In this document: one piece after another, positions 52,501-63,107 of the stretch
Layout of the letters: each line of letters begins with the position of its first letter
How positions within the stretch are numbered: position 1 is the stretch's first letter
DNA from: Pararge aegeria
Taxonomy: Eukaryota; Arthropoda; Insecta; Lepidoptera; Nymphalidae
Assembly: GCF_905163445.1 (NCBI RefSeq)
Contig: NC_053205.1
Span: 186,001-250,000, forward strand
Length of the DNA: 64,000 nucleotides
Reading direction: 5' to 3'
Translations under genes and position numbers: made by a program
Notes under the pieces: generated by a model
What the model saw: only the letters and a program-made list of their open reading frames with translations
Databases searched by the model: none
Told to the model about the DNA's origin: nothing

Positions 52501-52896
52501 GTATGTATGTAAAAATCAAGTTTAGAAGAGCCGGCAAGAAACTCAGTAGTTGCTCTTCTCCAACATTAACATTTACAATCATTTTTGAATTTTGGGAGAG
52601 TTGAGAGCGAAGCTGGCTGCTTTTCATCTACCTTGTCATTAAGAAATTCATCTATATGTACTTAAAATATCTTATATTTTGACCTTGGCTACCATCCTAC
52701 CGGCAAATTGTACCGCTAGGCTATTTAGTGTTCTAGTACGATGTCATGTAGTAACCAATTAGGGGTATGATTTTAACTCAACTGTCGTACCACCAACGGG
52801 TTAGCCCGTTACCATCTTAGACTGCATGAACTTACCATAAGGTGAGATTGCAGCAATGAGCTAGCTTACTTTTAATAAAATTAACAAACAACACAC
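52501..52896. repeat. Repeat debris within a host intron
   Basis: Contains GAAGAGCCGGCAAGAAACTCAG (52517-52538) and TTAGACTGCATGAACTTACC...GGTGAGATTGCAG (52818-52854), both of which I recognise as parts of common lepidopteran repeats. No gene or further exon seen. Confidence 0.6.
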
Positions 52897-52982
52897 CTCT
52901 GGATATTTTTCTGTGCCCATGAAAAGCATATGCTCACAGAAATGGGCTAAACCCGGCAGTTCGTCCGGATCGCTGAGGTAAC
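52897..52982 (-). CDS. Ide: Exon of an insulin-degrading enzyme gene (zinc-site exon)
   Basis: Minus-strand reading gives [18 protein letters not shown] then [15 protein letters not shown] is the inverted zinc-binding motif HXXEH of M16 metallopeptidases, and the surroundings match insulysin. It is flanked by an acceptor (TTTTTCAG, ending at 52983) and a donor (GTGTGT, 52891-52896). Its first two bases complete the codon left open by the exon at 53560-53648, so the two splice in phase. The next expected exon is not found before the repeats at lower coordinates. It may be part of a real gene extending through TE-filled introns, but no other exon is seen and I favour a transposed gene fragment. 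Both catalytic His and the Glu are kept. Confidence 0.85.
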
Positions 52983-53559
52983 CTGAAAAACAAAAAATGT
53001 GAATATTATAAAACAAAAAAAAATCGGAACACAATATACAAAAATGGCTTGTTAGTCTTGTAACTACCTCACCAATTATTTCCTTATTAACATCGTAGCA
53101 AAATTTATAGTATTTTTATCTACATCTAATTTTATCAAAGTCAAAGTCAAAAATATCTTTATTCAAGTAGGCCCATAGGTGGCACTTTTGATGCGTACAT
53201 AAGAATTACACGGTAGTGAGATGATGGCGATAACCACATTCGCAAACTTAAAACTAAAGCTACGAGGGTTCCAAACGCGTCCTGGTCTAAGAAGAAGCCC
53301 ACAACAAACTTAGCCGGGTGTTTTTTTTTTTTTTATCACCATCTCACAATGTCATTTTAAATTATTAGAAGAGCAACCTGGTTAGAGCAATAATTTACAC
53401 CCAAGCTTTTTTATCGATGACATAGTCCTTTATACTATAATAGGACTTTTCTATAAGCTTACGTTTAATACAAACTTTGAACTTTTTAAGAGACATCTCC
53501 TCTATATCTTTTCTTAATGCCTAAGAGGCATTAAAGTAATATGCTTTTCCAGTACATAC
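52983..53559 (-). other. Intron of the Ide fragment, carrying a LINE tail
   Basis: 577 bp with GT and AG ends on the minus strand. About 53143-53340 is the 3' end of a LINE in antisense (CAAAAATATCTTTATTCAAG... with a poly(T) at about 53322-53333), a family abundant in Lepidoptera. Confidence 0.7.
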
Positions 53560-53648
53560 CAATGTTGACGTCCAGCGCCGCAGCTGATTTGTCTGTGGTG
53601 GGGTCGCTCACTAGCAACACTTTCATATGATTCGGTAACTGTAGACCT
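53560..53648 (-). CDS. Ide: Exon of an insulin-degrading enzyme gene (N-terminal M16 domain)
   Basis: Minus-strand reading gives GLQLPNHMK then [18 protein letters not shown] and NI, with a split Gly codon at the end. This matches the start of the first catalytic domain of insulysin, directly upstream of the HXXEH exon. Acceptor TTGTTGTAG ends at 53649; donor GTATGT is at 53554-53559. It splices in frame to 52897-52982. The frame has no stop and the codons look constrained. Upstream exons (mitochondrial presequence region) are not visible; beyond 53649 there is only repeat sequence. In animals the enzyme degrades insulin-like and amyloid peptides. I cannot tell whether this copy is expressed. 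Confidence 0.85.
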
Positions 53649-53879
53649 CTACAACAAAGACATTTGGGGTTATTGGATACAACAAAGACATTTGGGCCTA
53701 CTTGAATAAAGATATTTTTGACTTTGACTTTGATCTGTTTGGTGTGGAGTATAAGGATTGGAGAAATTATAAATTACACCACACAGATTCTCCTGCTTTT
53801 CGCGGAGTATAGCTAATTAAGCTTAATTTTGATAATACATTTGGGGTTATCTAAGGGGCAGATAAACAAATTCTTATTT
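53649..53879 (+). mobile_element. LINE tail piece and short retroelement core, third copy
   Basis: 53690-53732 repeats the TATTTTTGACTTTGACTTTG tail seen inverted at 53143. It is followed at 53731-53838 by the 110-bp core of the short retroelement in plus orientation. A small TTTGGGGTTAT motif occurs on both sides (53660 and 53840). Confidence 0.65.
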
Positions 53880-54298
53880 TTGCCACCAAGCAGCATTGTT
53901 GCGTTCCATTCTGAACGCATGCCTGCCAGTGATATTATGGAACCTTTGGCTTAGCACCAAAAACCTCAAAAGTAGGCGAGAAAGAGGCGATCTCATTCAA
54001 ACTTATAAAATATTAAATAAGTATTACAACATTCGAAATTTTGAGGATTTTTTTTTTCAAAAAATAGTAACCCCAGATTAAGCGGCTGTGGTCTGAAACT
54101 TGAATATCAGCAGGCATCGTCTAATCCTTCCAAGCACTTTATCAGCAATAGAGTTATACAAATGTGGAATGCCTTGCCTGAAGATGTAGTGACCGCAGAA
54201 TCACTGAATCAGTTTAAGAATAGACTGGATAAACATCAAAATGACAAAGAGTGCAAGAAATGATATAGACGCATCAGCGAAAGCTGCTGCTGAAAGTC
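53880..54298 (+). pseudogene. 3' end of a CR1-like LINE
   Basis: Reads LKSRRERGDLIQTYKILNKY near 53965 and, in another frame, MWNALPEDVVTAESLNQFKN near 54165, both typical of the C-terminus of CR1-type reverse transcriptases. A stop and a frameshift lie between them. It ends in the (TAA)n tract used by the Dong-like element. Confidence 0.75.
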
Positions 54299-54331
54299 TA
54301 TTATATAATAATAATAATAATAATAATAAGC
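54299..54331. repeat. (TAA)n tract, target of the Dong-like element
   Basis: About nine ATA/TAA units directly abutting the Dong-like 5' end. Dong of Bombyx mori is known to insert in TAA repeats. Confidence 0.9.
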
Positions 54332-54440
54332 CCCCTAAAACCCAACCTTACGTCCGAGCCGAACACTAGGCCACGTGGGGGGCGGACACGCGCACGATTG
54401 AAACTTACGCGGCAAACAAGGCAAAGGTAACCCATTCAGT

Positions 54441-56474
54441 ATGGAGCTAAGGTCAAAAAGAGTTTTAAGTATACTGCCGCTACCCGGGGGCGATCGCCGG
54501 GGCACACCTGGAGCCGATGCTGGGTGTTCCAGCATGCGATCCGTCGGCGACGAAGCGCTGAGCAGGCGGGCGCTCGTCGAAAAATTTACTACAGCCGATA
54601 TCACCCTAGCAAGGGATTCATCTTCACCAATATCATCAACACAAAGCCTTTTTCCGTCACCAAATGCTTCACCTAATCCTTACGAATCCGCGATACTAAC
54701 GTCACCGTCATCCCATGTAAGCAGCGAGTTTTCAATGGATGTTGCACAGGAGACCACTTCTGTCAGTAAATCTGTGCCCACCATATTGAAAGCTAAGAAA
54801 TTGAGAATGAAATGGACCGATGTATACAATGAGGCAATAATCAGGTCCTACTACCGTATAACTAAGTTAGAATCCATTAAAGTTACGTATAGAAAACCAC
54901 TTCACCAACAAATTTTAATGATTTTTCCTGAACTCTCACATGTTTCTGAACAACGAGTAGCTGACCAGAAACGGCGTATAATATGTAATAAATTAATTTG
55001 TCAAAAGCGACTCGAACAAATTAAGAAAACCGTAGCTGATGAACTTCAACTTACGAGCACTCATACTCAGCAAAAAAGTATTCACACAGTACAAGACACG
55101 AGCAGCCGAATGAGATGGACCGATGATCTTAATGAAAGTTTAATGAGATGTTATTACATAGTTACAGAATCAGAAACCAATATGACTTCATACCGTACGA
55201 AACTACATAAAAAGTTTATTGATATCCATCCAGACCTTTCAAACATCTCTCCACAAAGACTATCTAATCAAAGGCGCTCTATAGTAAATAATCGATTATT
55301 AGATATCAAAAAAATAGAGAAAATAAAGACCGATGTTTTAAATATGAACATCACTCACATAAATACACCCACACAAAATGCACAATTACCTCATTTAAAT
55401 TACCAAGAAACGCCCAACAATGTTACACTAACTACAAACGACACTAGTGATATTAATTTACTTCCACATTATAATTTACTGGCTACTTATCCTTATCCTC
55501 GAAATACAACTGATGAAGTAACGAGTGAGACTGATGTTATAAAAAGTAATAATAACTCACTCGTCCATATTAACCATGATATAGATAATACATTTAAAGA
55601 AACCTTTAGTAAGTACACTGATACCGATCCTACTACTAGACCGTTCATCTGGAAGCAGAAATCTTCGAAAAAGTTCTCGATAATTATACATTACATTGAT
55701 AATAAAATTCTACCAAAGTATTTAAATACAGACACAGACTTTAAAACACTACAAACTATAATATACTGCGCAGCATGGACAGCGGCTAAATGTAATGGTG
55801 CAAAAATGGATATAACTGCAGAACAGTCGAACAGAATGGGACCTAAAAAACCGAATTGGGAAAGAAGATTAGAGAAGAAGAGAGAAGATCTTAAAGTAAA
55901 AATAGGCAGATTGATTCAATATCGTAACGGAAATACAAGCCCAATGCTGACAGCGCAAGTAAGGAAAATAATGGACCAATACAAGGTACATTCTATACAT
56001 GAGGGACCAAACTCATGCATTACACAATTTATAGATACTCTCAAACAAAAACTTACAGTTATAGCCAGTAGAATTAATAGATATCGAGCATGTACACTAC
56101 GCAAAACACAAAACAACCAATTTAAAAACAACGAAAAAAACTTCTATCGGAATTTAAAATTATCTACATCTAATAATACATCAAGTAATCATCCCTCTAC
56201 TCCTAACACTCCGGAACCAGATCTGGTTCTAAAATTTTGGGCTGACATATGGGAGAAACCTAAAGATCATAATGATAAAGCAGATTGGATCAGAGATGAA
56301 TACGATAGAAATAGACACGTACAGCCAATGCCCTTTGAATTCATATCAATAGAGACATTTCAAAATGTCATAAAAAAACTGCATAATTGGAAAGCCCCTG
56401 GAACTGATAAGATACACAACTTCTGGTACAAGAAGTTTGCATACACCCATCTTTCAAGATCCCTCTATACCTGA
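54441..56474 (+). pseudogene. Dong-like ORF, N-terminal part
   Basis: 677 codons from the first ATG. Two related DNA-binding-like modules each start M(K/R)WTD and end near RR(I/S)I (about residues 113-190 and 217-295). An Asn/Thr-rich linker, a basic helical region (KKPNWERRLEKKREDLK) and the RT start (WKAPGTDKIHNFWYKKF) follow. A small frameshifting deletion near 56445 then diverts the frame to a stop at 56474. The duplicated Myb-like module may help choose the target. That is inference. Confidence 0.83.
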
Positions 56475-57600
56475 CTATGTAATGGCAGGAACAACCTACA
56501 TGATTTCAAAGGATCCTTCAGATCCAACCAACCCAGCCAAATACAGACCAATTATTAGTATTAATTACAGCCTCCAAACTATTTATAAAATAATTAGTTC
56601 CTGTATTACTAGTTTAATATACGACCACATTGAAAACAATAGAATTCTAGCTGAACCACAAAAAGGGTGCAGGAAATATAGTCAGGGCTGCAAAGAACAA
56701 CTTATAATCGACTCTGTGATATTACGGCTAGTACAAAAACAGAAAAAAGAGCTTCACTCTATGTACGTTGATTACAAGAAAGCATATGATTCCGTACCCC
56801 TTTCGTGGCTGTTAAAAGTCTTAGATATCTATAAAATACATCCTACACTAACAAACTTACTGCAAACTGTAATGCACAAGTGGACCACACGACTTAAAAT
56901 ATCACACACTGAAAGCGAACCTATGCATATCAAACGCGGTATCTTCCAAGGTGACTCTTTGAGCCCACTATGGTTTTGCCTAGCTTTGAATCCACTCTCC
57001 AATGTACTGATTGCTGCAAACGTAGGCTATCCCTTAAAATACACAAAGGATAATAACATGAACGAACAGATAACTACCCAGATAAATCATCTCATGTATA
57101 TGGATGACATAAAATTATATGCCACGACACAAAAAGATTTGTATCAATAAGGTAATCTTACTGAGCAATATTCTCAAGATATTTGTATGGAATTTGGCAT
57201 TGATAAATGCAAAATTAATGCAATCAAAGATGGACAAAGTCTACAACACACTTACCACATGGAAGCTGGACAGCAAATCAATTCACTAGAAGAGACTGAA
57301 GTTTATAAGTATTTAGGATATAACCAGGGGAAGTTAATAGAGAACAAAAACACAAAAACCAAACTAATACAACAATTTAAACATAGACTCAACTCCCTCG
57401 TAAATTCACAATTAAAGTCACGAAATATTATCAAAGCTATTAACTCATTTTCTATACCGATTTTAACATATTCATTTGGCATTATTAACTGGCCGAAAAC
57501 AGAATTAAAGAAAATTCAAAGAATTATAAACACAACACTAACTAAGCACCGTAAACATCATCCACGAGCATGCTTTCAACGACAGACTACCACGCCATGA
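56437..57600 (+). pseudogene. Dong-like ORF, reverse transcriptase core
   Basis: Continues in the next frame: NPAKYRPIISINY, VDYKKAYDSVP (motif A), GDSLSPLWFCLALNPL and MYMDDIKLYA (catalytic YMDD). A TAA at 57148-57150 interrupts it, after which the same frame resumes (CMEFGIDKCKINAI) to 57600. A 1-nt shift near 57570 ends it early; the homology goes on in another frame as LPRHEGGRGIIDI. Confidence 0.85.
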
Positions 57601-57767
57601 AGGCGGCAGAGGAATAATAGATATCCAAAACCTACACAATAAACAAATAACGACACTCCGATCTTACTTTTACAAAAAATCAACCACATCCGGTCTTCAT
57701 CAGGCGACTGTCCAATGTGACGCTAAATTAACACAGCTGAACCTCCAAGACAAAACATTCCAAAAAA

Positions 57768-58694
57768 ATGAGAGACAAAACATTCCAAAAAAATGAGACA
57801 CAAACCACAGAACAGACAAAAATAAATGAGTGGGCCCGAAAGTCTCTACATGGGAGACATCGACATGACCTCTGCCAACCTAATGTCGACAAAGCAGCGT
57901 CGAACGCCTGGTTAAGTCGTGGCGAACTCTTCCCTGAGACTGAAGGGTTCATGATTGCTATACAAGACCAAATAATTGAAACTCGCAACTACCAAAGACA
58001 TATAATGAGGATATTAAACTTGCCTACGGACTTGTGCCGAAAATGCAATAGTATTTCTGAAACCATACAGCACATAACAGGCGCTTGTAAATTAATAGCG
58101 CAGACAGAATATAAACACCGCCACGATCATGTCGCAAATATTATCCATCAGAAGTTAGCTTACAAATATAATCTCATATCAAGTCTGAAACCCATACCTT
58201 ATTATAAATATGTACCAGAATCAGTTCTCGAAAACAACGAATACAGACTGTATTACGACCGTGCAATTCTTACAGATAGAACAATCCATTACAATAGACC
58301 TGACATTACACTTCAAGATAAAAAGAACCGAACTGCAATCATCATAGACATAGCTATACCCAACACACATAATTTACAAAACACAATATCCGAAAAACTT
58401 TCTAAATATACAGACCTTAAAGACGAGATAAAGCGCATGTGGCGGCTTAATGAAGTTAGCATAGTTCCCATAGTATTATCCACTACAGGTGTCATTCCCA
58501 AACAACTTCACCAGTCACTCAGCTTACTCAATTTACCGGAATTCACCTACAAATCTCTCCAAAAAGCTGTAATCCTGAACACTTTCAGGATAGTCCGTAA
58601 ATTCTTACGGGGTAGTGAAGAGCCTACACATCGAACTGGTGAACCCACACACAATCACAATAATGTCCAACCACAACCTTCTACACAGACATGA
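57768..58694 (+). pseudogene. Dong-like ORF, zinc motif and restriction-like endonuclease
   Basis: The frame reopens after a 25-bp tandem duplication (57748-57797) that shifts it. The Cys/His motif CRKCNSISETIQHITGAC is near 58038-58091, followed by the endonuclease: conserved RPD (about 58297) and, 14 residues later, IIIDIAIP with its Asp. These are the hallmarks of the R2/R4-type endonuclease that nicks the target for target-primed reverse transcription. This module is itself uninterrupted. Confidence 0.85.
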
Positions 58695-58757
58695 CATTTC
58701 CCTCAAGCACAATCCTATACACATACAAACCCACAACATTAATAATTAACTTAATTA

Positions 58758-59104
58758 ATTATTAAGTTTTTTTTTTTTTTTTACTCTGGGTGTGCACTTG
58801 ACTTAGGTCCGTGCACACCTGAAACACCAGCTGTTAGCTGAGACACTAAAGTGTACACAGATAATATTGGATAGAAGCAGGCGTTACTTTGCGGAAATCC
58901 ATGATATATTATCAAAATTAAGCTTAATTTGCTATACTCCGCGAAAAGCAGGAGAATCTGTGTGGTGTAATTTATAATTTCTTCAATCCTTATACCCCAC
59001 ACCAAACAGATCTTCGGCAATATACCCTCTACGCACGTTTCGCTCCGAAACCGAAGCATCATCAGGAGATGTTGACTTTACAATGAATAATTGTTAAGCA
59101 ATGA
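58758..59104 (-). mobile_element. Short poly(A) retroelement (right arm)
   Basis: Reverse complement of 29606-29958 with a 16-nt poly(T) (one base shorter) and few substitutions (for example GGAAATCCATG against CATGTATTTCC in the left arm). It lies between the Dong-like 3' end and the satellite. Confidence 0.8.
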
Positions 59105-60942
59105 ATTGCTAAATTTTATATTCATAATCATAAGTCAAAGTCGACGGAGTAAGACAAAGTCATAAGTCTACATCGCAAGAGATAGTCATAAGTCAAGGTC
59201 ATAAAACAGTCATAAGTCAAAGACATAAGTCAAAATCATATGTCAAAAAACAAAGTCAAAGTTATGTCATAAGTCAAAGTCGACGTCGTAAGACAAAATC
59301 ATAAGTCTACATCGTAAGAGAAAGTCATAAGTCTAAGTCATAAGACAGTCATAAGTCAAAGTCATAAGTCAAAGAACTAAGTCAAAATCATAAGTCAAAG
59401 TCGACGGAGTAAGACAAAGTCATAAGTCTACATCGTAAGAGATAGTCATAACTCAAGGTCATAAGACAGTCATAAGTCAAAGACATAAGTCAAAATCATA
59501 AGTCAAAGAACTAAGTCAAAGTTATAAGTCAAATTCAAAGTCATAAGTCTAAGTCAATGTCGTAATTCGAAAGTCAAAGACATAAGTCAATGTCATAAGT
59601 CAAAGTCGACGTGGTAAGACAAAATCATAAGTCTACATCGTAAGAGAAATTCATAAGTCTAAGTCATAATTAAGTCATAAGTCAAAGTCTTAAGTCAAAG
59701 ACATAAGTCAAAATCATAAGTCAAAGTCGACGGAGTAAGACAAAGTCATAAGTCTACATCGTAAGAGATAGTCATAACTCAAGGTCATAAGACAGTCATA
59801 AGTCTAAGATTTAGTCTTATGACTTTGACTTATGACTTTCTCTTACGATGTAGACTTATGATTTTGTCTTACGACGTCGACTTTGACTTATGACTTATAA
59901 CTTTGACTTAGTTCTTTGACTTATGATTTTAACTTATGTCTTTGACTTATGACTGTCTTATGACTTTGACTTATGACTATCTCTTACGATGTAGACTTAT
60001 GATTTAGTCTTATGACTTTGACTTATGACTGTCTTATGACTTAGACTTATGACTTTCTTTTACGATGTAGACTTATGATTTTGTCTTACGACGTCGATTT
60101 TGACTTATGACTTATAACTTTGACTTATGATTTTGACTTATGTCTTTGACTTATGACCTTGACTTATGACTATCTCTTACGATGTAGACTTATGACTTTG
60201 TCTTACTCCGTCGACTTTGACTTATGATTTTGACTTATGATTTTGATTATGTCTTTGACTTATGACTTTGACTTATGACTGTCTTATGACTTAGACTTAT
60301 GACTTTCTCTTACGATGTAGACTTATGATTTAGTCTTATGACTTTGACTTATGACTGTCTTATGACCTTGACTTATGACTATCTCTTACGATGTAGACTT
60401 ATGACTTTGTCTTACTCCGTCGACTTTGACTTATGATTTTGACTTATGACTTTGACTTATGACTGTCTTATGACCTTGACTTATGACTATCTCTTACGAT
60501 GTAGACTTATGACTTTGTCTTACTCCGTCGACTTTGACTTATGATTTTGACTTATGACTTTGACTTATGACTGTCTTATGACCTTGACTTATGACTATCT
60601 CTTACGATGTAGACTTATTACTTTGTCTTACTCCGTCGACTTTGACTTAGTTCTTTGACTCAGGACTTTGACTGAGGACTTTGACTCATAACTTTGACTT
60701 AGTTCTTTGACTTATGTCTTTGACTTATGACTTTGACTTATGACTGTCTTATGACTTAGACTTATGACTTTCTCTTACGATGTAGACTTATGATTTTGAC
60801 TTATGTCTTTGACTTATGACTGTCTTATGACTTTGACTTATGACTATCTCTTACGATGTAGACTTATGACTTTGTCTTACTCCGTCGACTTTGACTTATG
60901 ATTTTGACTTATGTCTTTGACTTAAGACTTTGACTTATGCCT
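59105..60942. repeat. AAGTC-type satellite with orientation switch (right arm)
   Basis: About 1.84 kb of the same repeat as 28301-29605 in mirror order. The AAGTC strand is plus to about 59806 and minus after it. The switch point aligns with the left arm; the extra 530 bp all lie on the rDNA side (59810-60942). No gene. Confidence 0.93.
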
Positions 60943-60953
60943 TAGCCCTCTTT

Positions 60954-61225
60954 TGACTTAGCCCTCTCGCCGCCTCGCTCCGTCGCTACGGGCCTGGCAC
61001 CCTCTACGGGAAAACGGCCCCGTTCAAGACGAACTTGGACAGGAGCGGCGACGACGAGATAGCGGAACCTCCCGAACACCACATCTCCCGCGATCGTTAA
61101 AACCGCGCGATTCAGTGCTGGGCTCATTCCTGTTCGCTCGCCGCTACTAAGGAAATCCTGGTTAGTTTCTTTTCCTCCGCTTACTAATATGCTTAAATTC
61201 GGCGGGTGATCCTCCCTGATCTGAG
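60954..61225 (-). rRNA. 28S rRNA: 28S rRNA, first ~270 nt only (right arm)
   Basis: Inverted copy of 28029-28300, truncated by satellite at the same base as far as I can see. It is therefore part of the duplicated block, not an independent truncation. Confidence 0.92.
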
Positions 61226-61890
61226 GCCAACGATAAAAGTGGAGGCAGACGCGATATCCGTCAGCTAGACGGCGCCGCTCGCTCTCGCGCCGCTTTGGCG
61301 CGAGCGCGCACGGCGCCGCCTCGCGAGTCCGGACGTCGAGTCCGCCTACGGAGTTTTCAGATTAGATTACTTATTCGATTAGACTACTACACGCTACAAA
61401 CAACAAAGCGCGCTTATGGGTGCGGTTATCAAATGAATTGGGTCTTCACACCGAAAACTCATTGTCGAAATAATGCGCAGAGCGTGTCGTTAACGCGACG
61501 CGTCTCTCTCGTAGGCGTCTTAGCGCACGTTTCGCATGCCCGCACCGTGCGTGCGTCGCAGACGTACGCCACGCATAGCGCACGTATCGCGTTCGACACT
61601 AGATCGATTAACCGTTAACGGAAGGGTCGATCGATCGAAGCGATCGTGCGCGCGCGTAGCGACGCTGCTACCGCACCCACGGCTGCTGCTACGGGCTAGC
61701 GGCAACGGCGCCGAGCCGGCGAGAGCTTGGCGCGCCTCGAACGACACGCACACATTATTTCATTTTATATATTTAAACGGACCGATTGGCGCTAAGCCTC
61801 ACGGAGCCGCCATGTGTCCGTGTGCGCGCGTCTCGCCCTAATGAAAGGTTGTTGAGCCGCGCGCCACGAACAGTGTGGTATTTGTTTTTA
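61226..61890 (-). other. Internal transcribed spacer 2 (right arm)
   Basis: Inverted copy of 27364-28028 with at least one substitution (near 61309). Confidence 0.88.
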
Positions 61891-62058
61891 TGCAGCCGGC
61901 CCTCAGACAGGAGTGGTCCTGGATGTTTCTCCACGGACCGCAATGTGCGTTCGAAATGTCGATGTTCAAATGTGTCCTGCAGTTCACACTATGACGCGCA
62001 GTTAACTGCGTTCTTCATCGACCCGCGAGCCAAGTGATCCACCGTCCAGGGTAATAGT
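61891..62058 (-). rRNA. 5.8S rRNA: 5.8S rRNA (right arm)
   Basis: Inverted copy of 27196-27363; conserved blocks are intact and no difference was noticed. Confidence 0.95.
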
Positions 62059-62401
62059 TTAACATTTCTGTTTCATGGTATATTTATATACAACGTTTTT
62101 GTCATCATATATATCCAATGCGATCGTAACATAACGACTCTCATCTTAACGGATATAAAGATAACAATATTGGGGTGTCCGAGTAAAGACAACCGACGGA
62201 CCGCGCCGTGTCGTCGATTATATTGGCTAGTGTCATTGTGGCGACAGCTGAATGCAACCGACAGTCCGGCGGACCGATCGCGACGGTCATACTTATACTA
62301 GACGGGTTTTTGTTTTTGTTTTGGTTTGGTCTTTAACATAATCGTACAAACATGGGTGCGCGTGCGCGTTTACCGCGGCGACCCGTGCAGACGTTACACG
62401 T
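62059..62401 (-). other. Internal transcribed spacer 1 (right arm)
   Basis: Inverted copy of 26853-27195. Confidence 0.9.
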
Positions 62402-62543
62402 TAATGATCCTTCCGCAGGTTCCCCTACGGAAACCTTGTTACGACTTTAACTTCCTCTAAATGATCAAGTTTGGTCAACTTCCCAGCAACGCCGACGGCC
62501 GTGAAGCCACCGCGTGTCGGTCCGAAGACCTCACTAAATCATT

Positions 62544-62589
<46 letters not shown>

Positions 62590-63058
62590 ATCAACGCGAG
62601 CTTATGACTCGCGCTTACTAGGAATTCCTCGTTTATGGGGGATAATTGCAAACCCCAATCCCCAGCACGAAGGAGTTTCAACGGGTTGCCCGGGCCTCTA
62701 GGCCAGGGAGAACATGCTGATTCCTTCAGTGTAGCGCGCGTGCGGCCCAGGACATCTAAGGGCATCACAGACCTGTTATTGCTCAATCTCGTGCGCCTCG
62801 AAGACGCCGGTCCCTCTAAGAAGAATTTTAATACGCCGCCAGTGAGTTGCGCGACCGAAGCCGCGCACACCTAAATGACGACGCCTATTTAGCAGGCTAG
62901 AGTCTCGTTCGTTACCGGAATTAACCAGACAAATCGCTCCACCAACTAAGAACGGCCATGCACCACCACCCACCGAATCAAGAAAGAGCTGTTAATCTGT
63001 CAATCCTTCCGGTGTCCGGGCCTGGTGAGATTTCCCGTGTCGAGTCAAATTAAGCCGC

Positions 63059-63107
<49 letters not shown>

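Larger units (their letters stand above)
54332..58757 (+). mobile_element. Dong-like (R4-clade) non-LTR element, right-arm copy, near full length
   Basis: 4.4 kb from GCCCCCTAAAACCC at the TAA tract to about TTAATTATTAAG. It has one ORF, an RT, and a C-terminal zinc motif plus restriction-enzyme-like endonuclease, the R4-clade arrangement. The frame is broken at least four times. The site CGTACG at 55194-55199 is intact here and is where the left-arm copy ends at an errantivirus LTR. The empty sites for the BEL (about 58281) and MITE (about 58720) insertions are also here. Confidence 0.87.

Noticed and set aside
52897..53648. A complete insulin-degrading enzyme gene
   Set aside because: Only two of the many expected exons can be found, and the surrounding sequence is repeat-derived.
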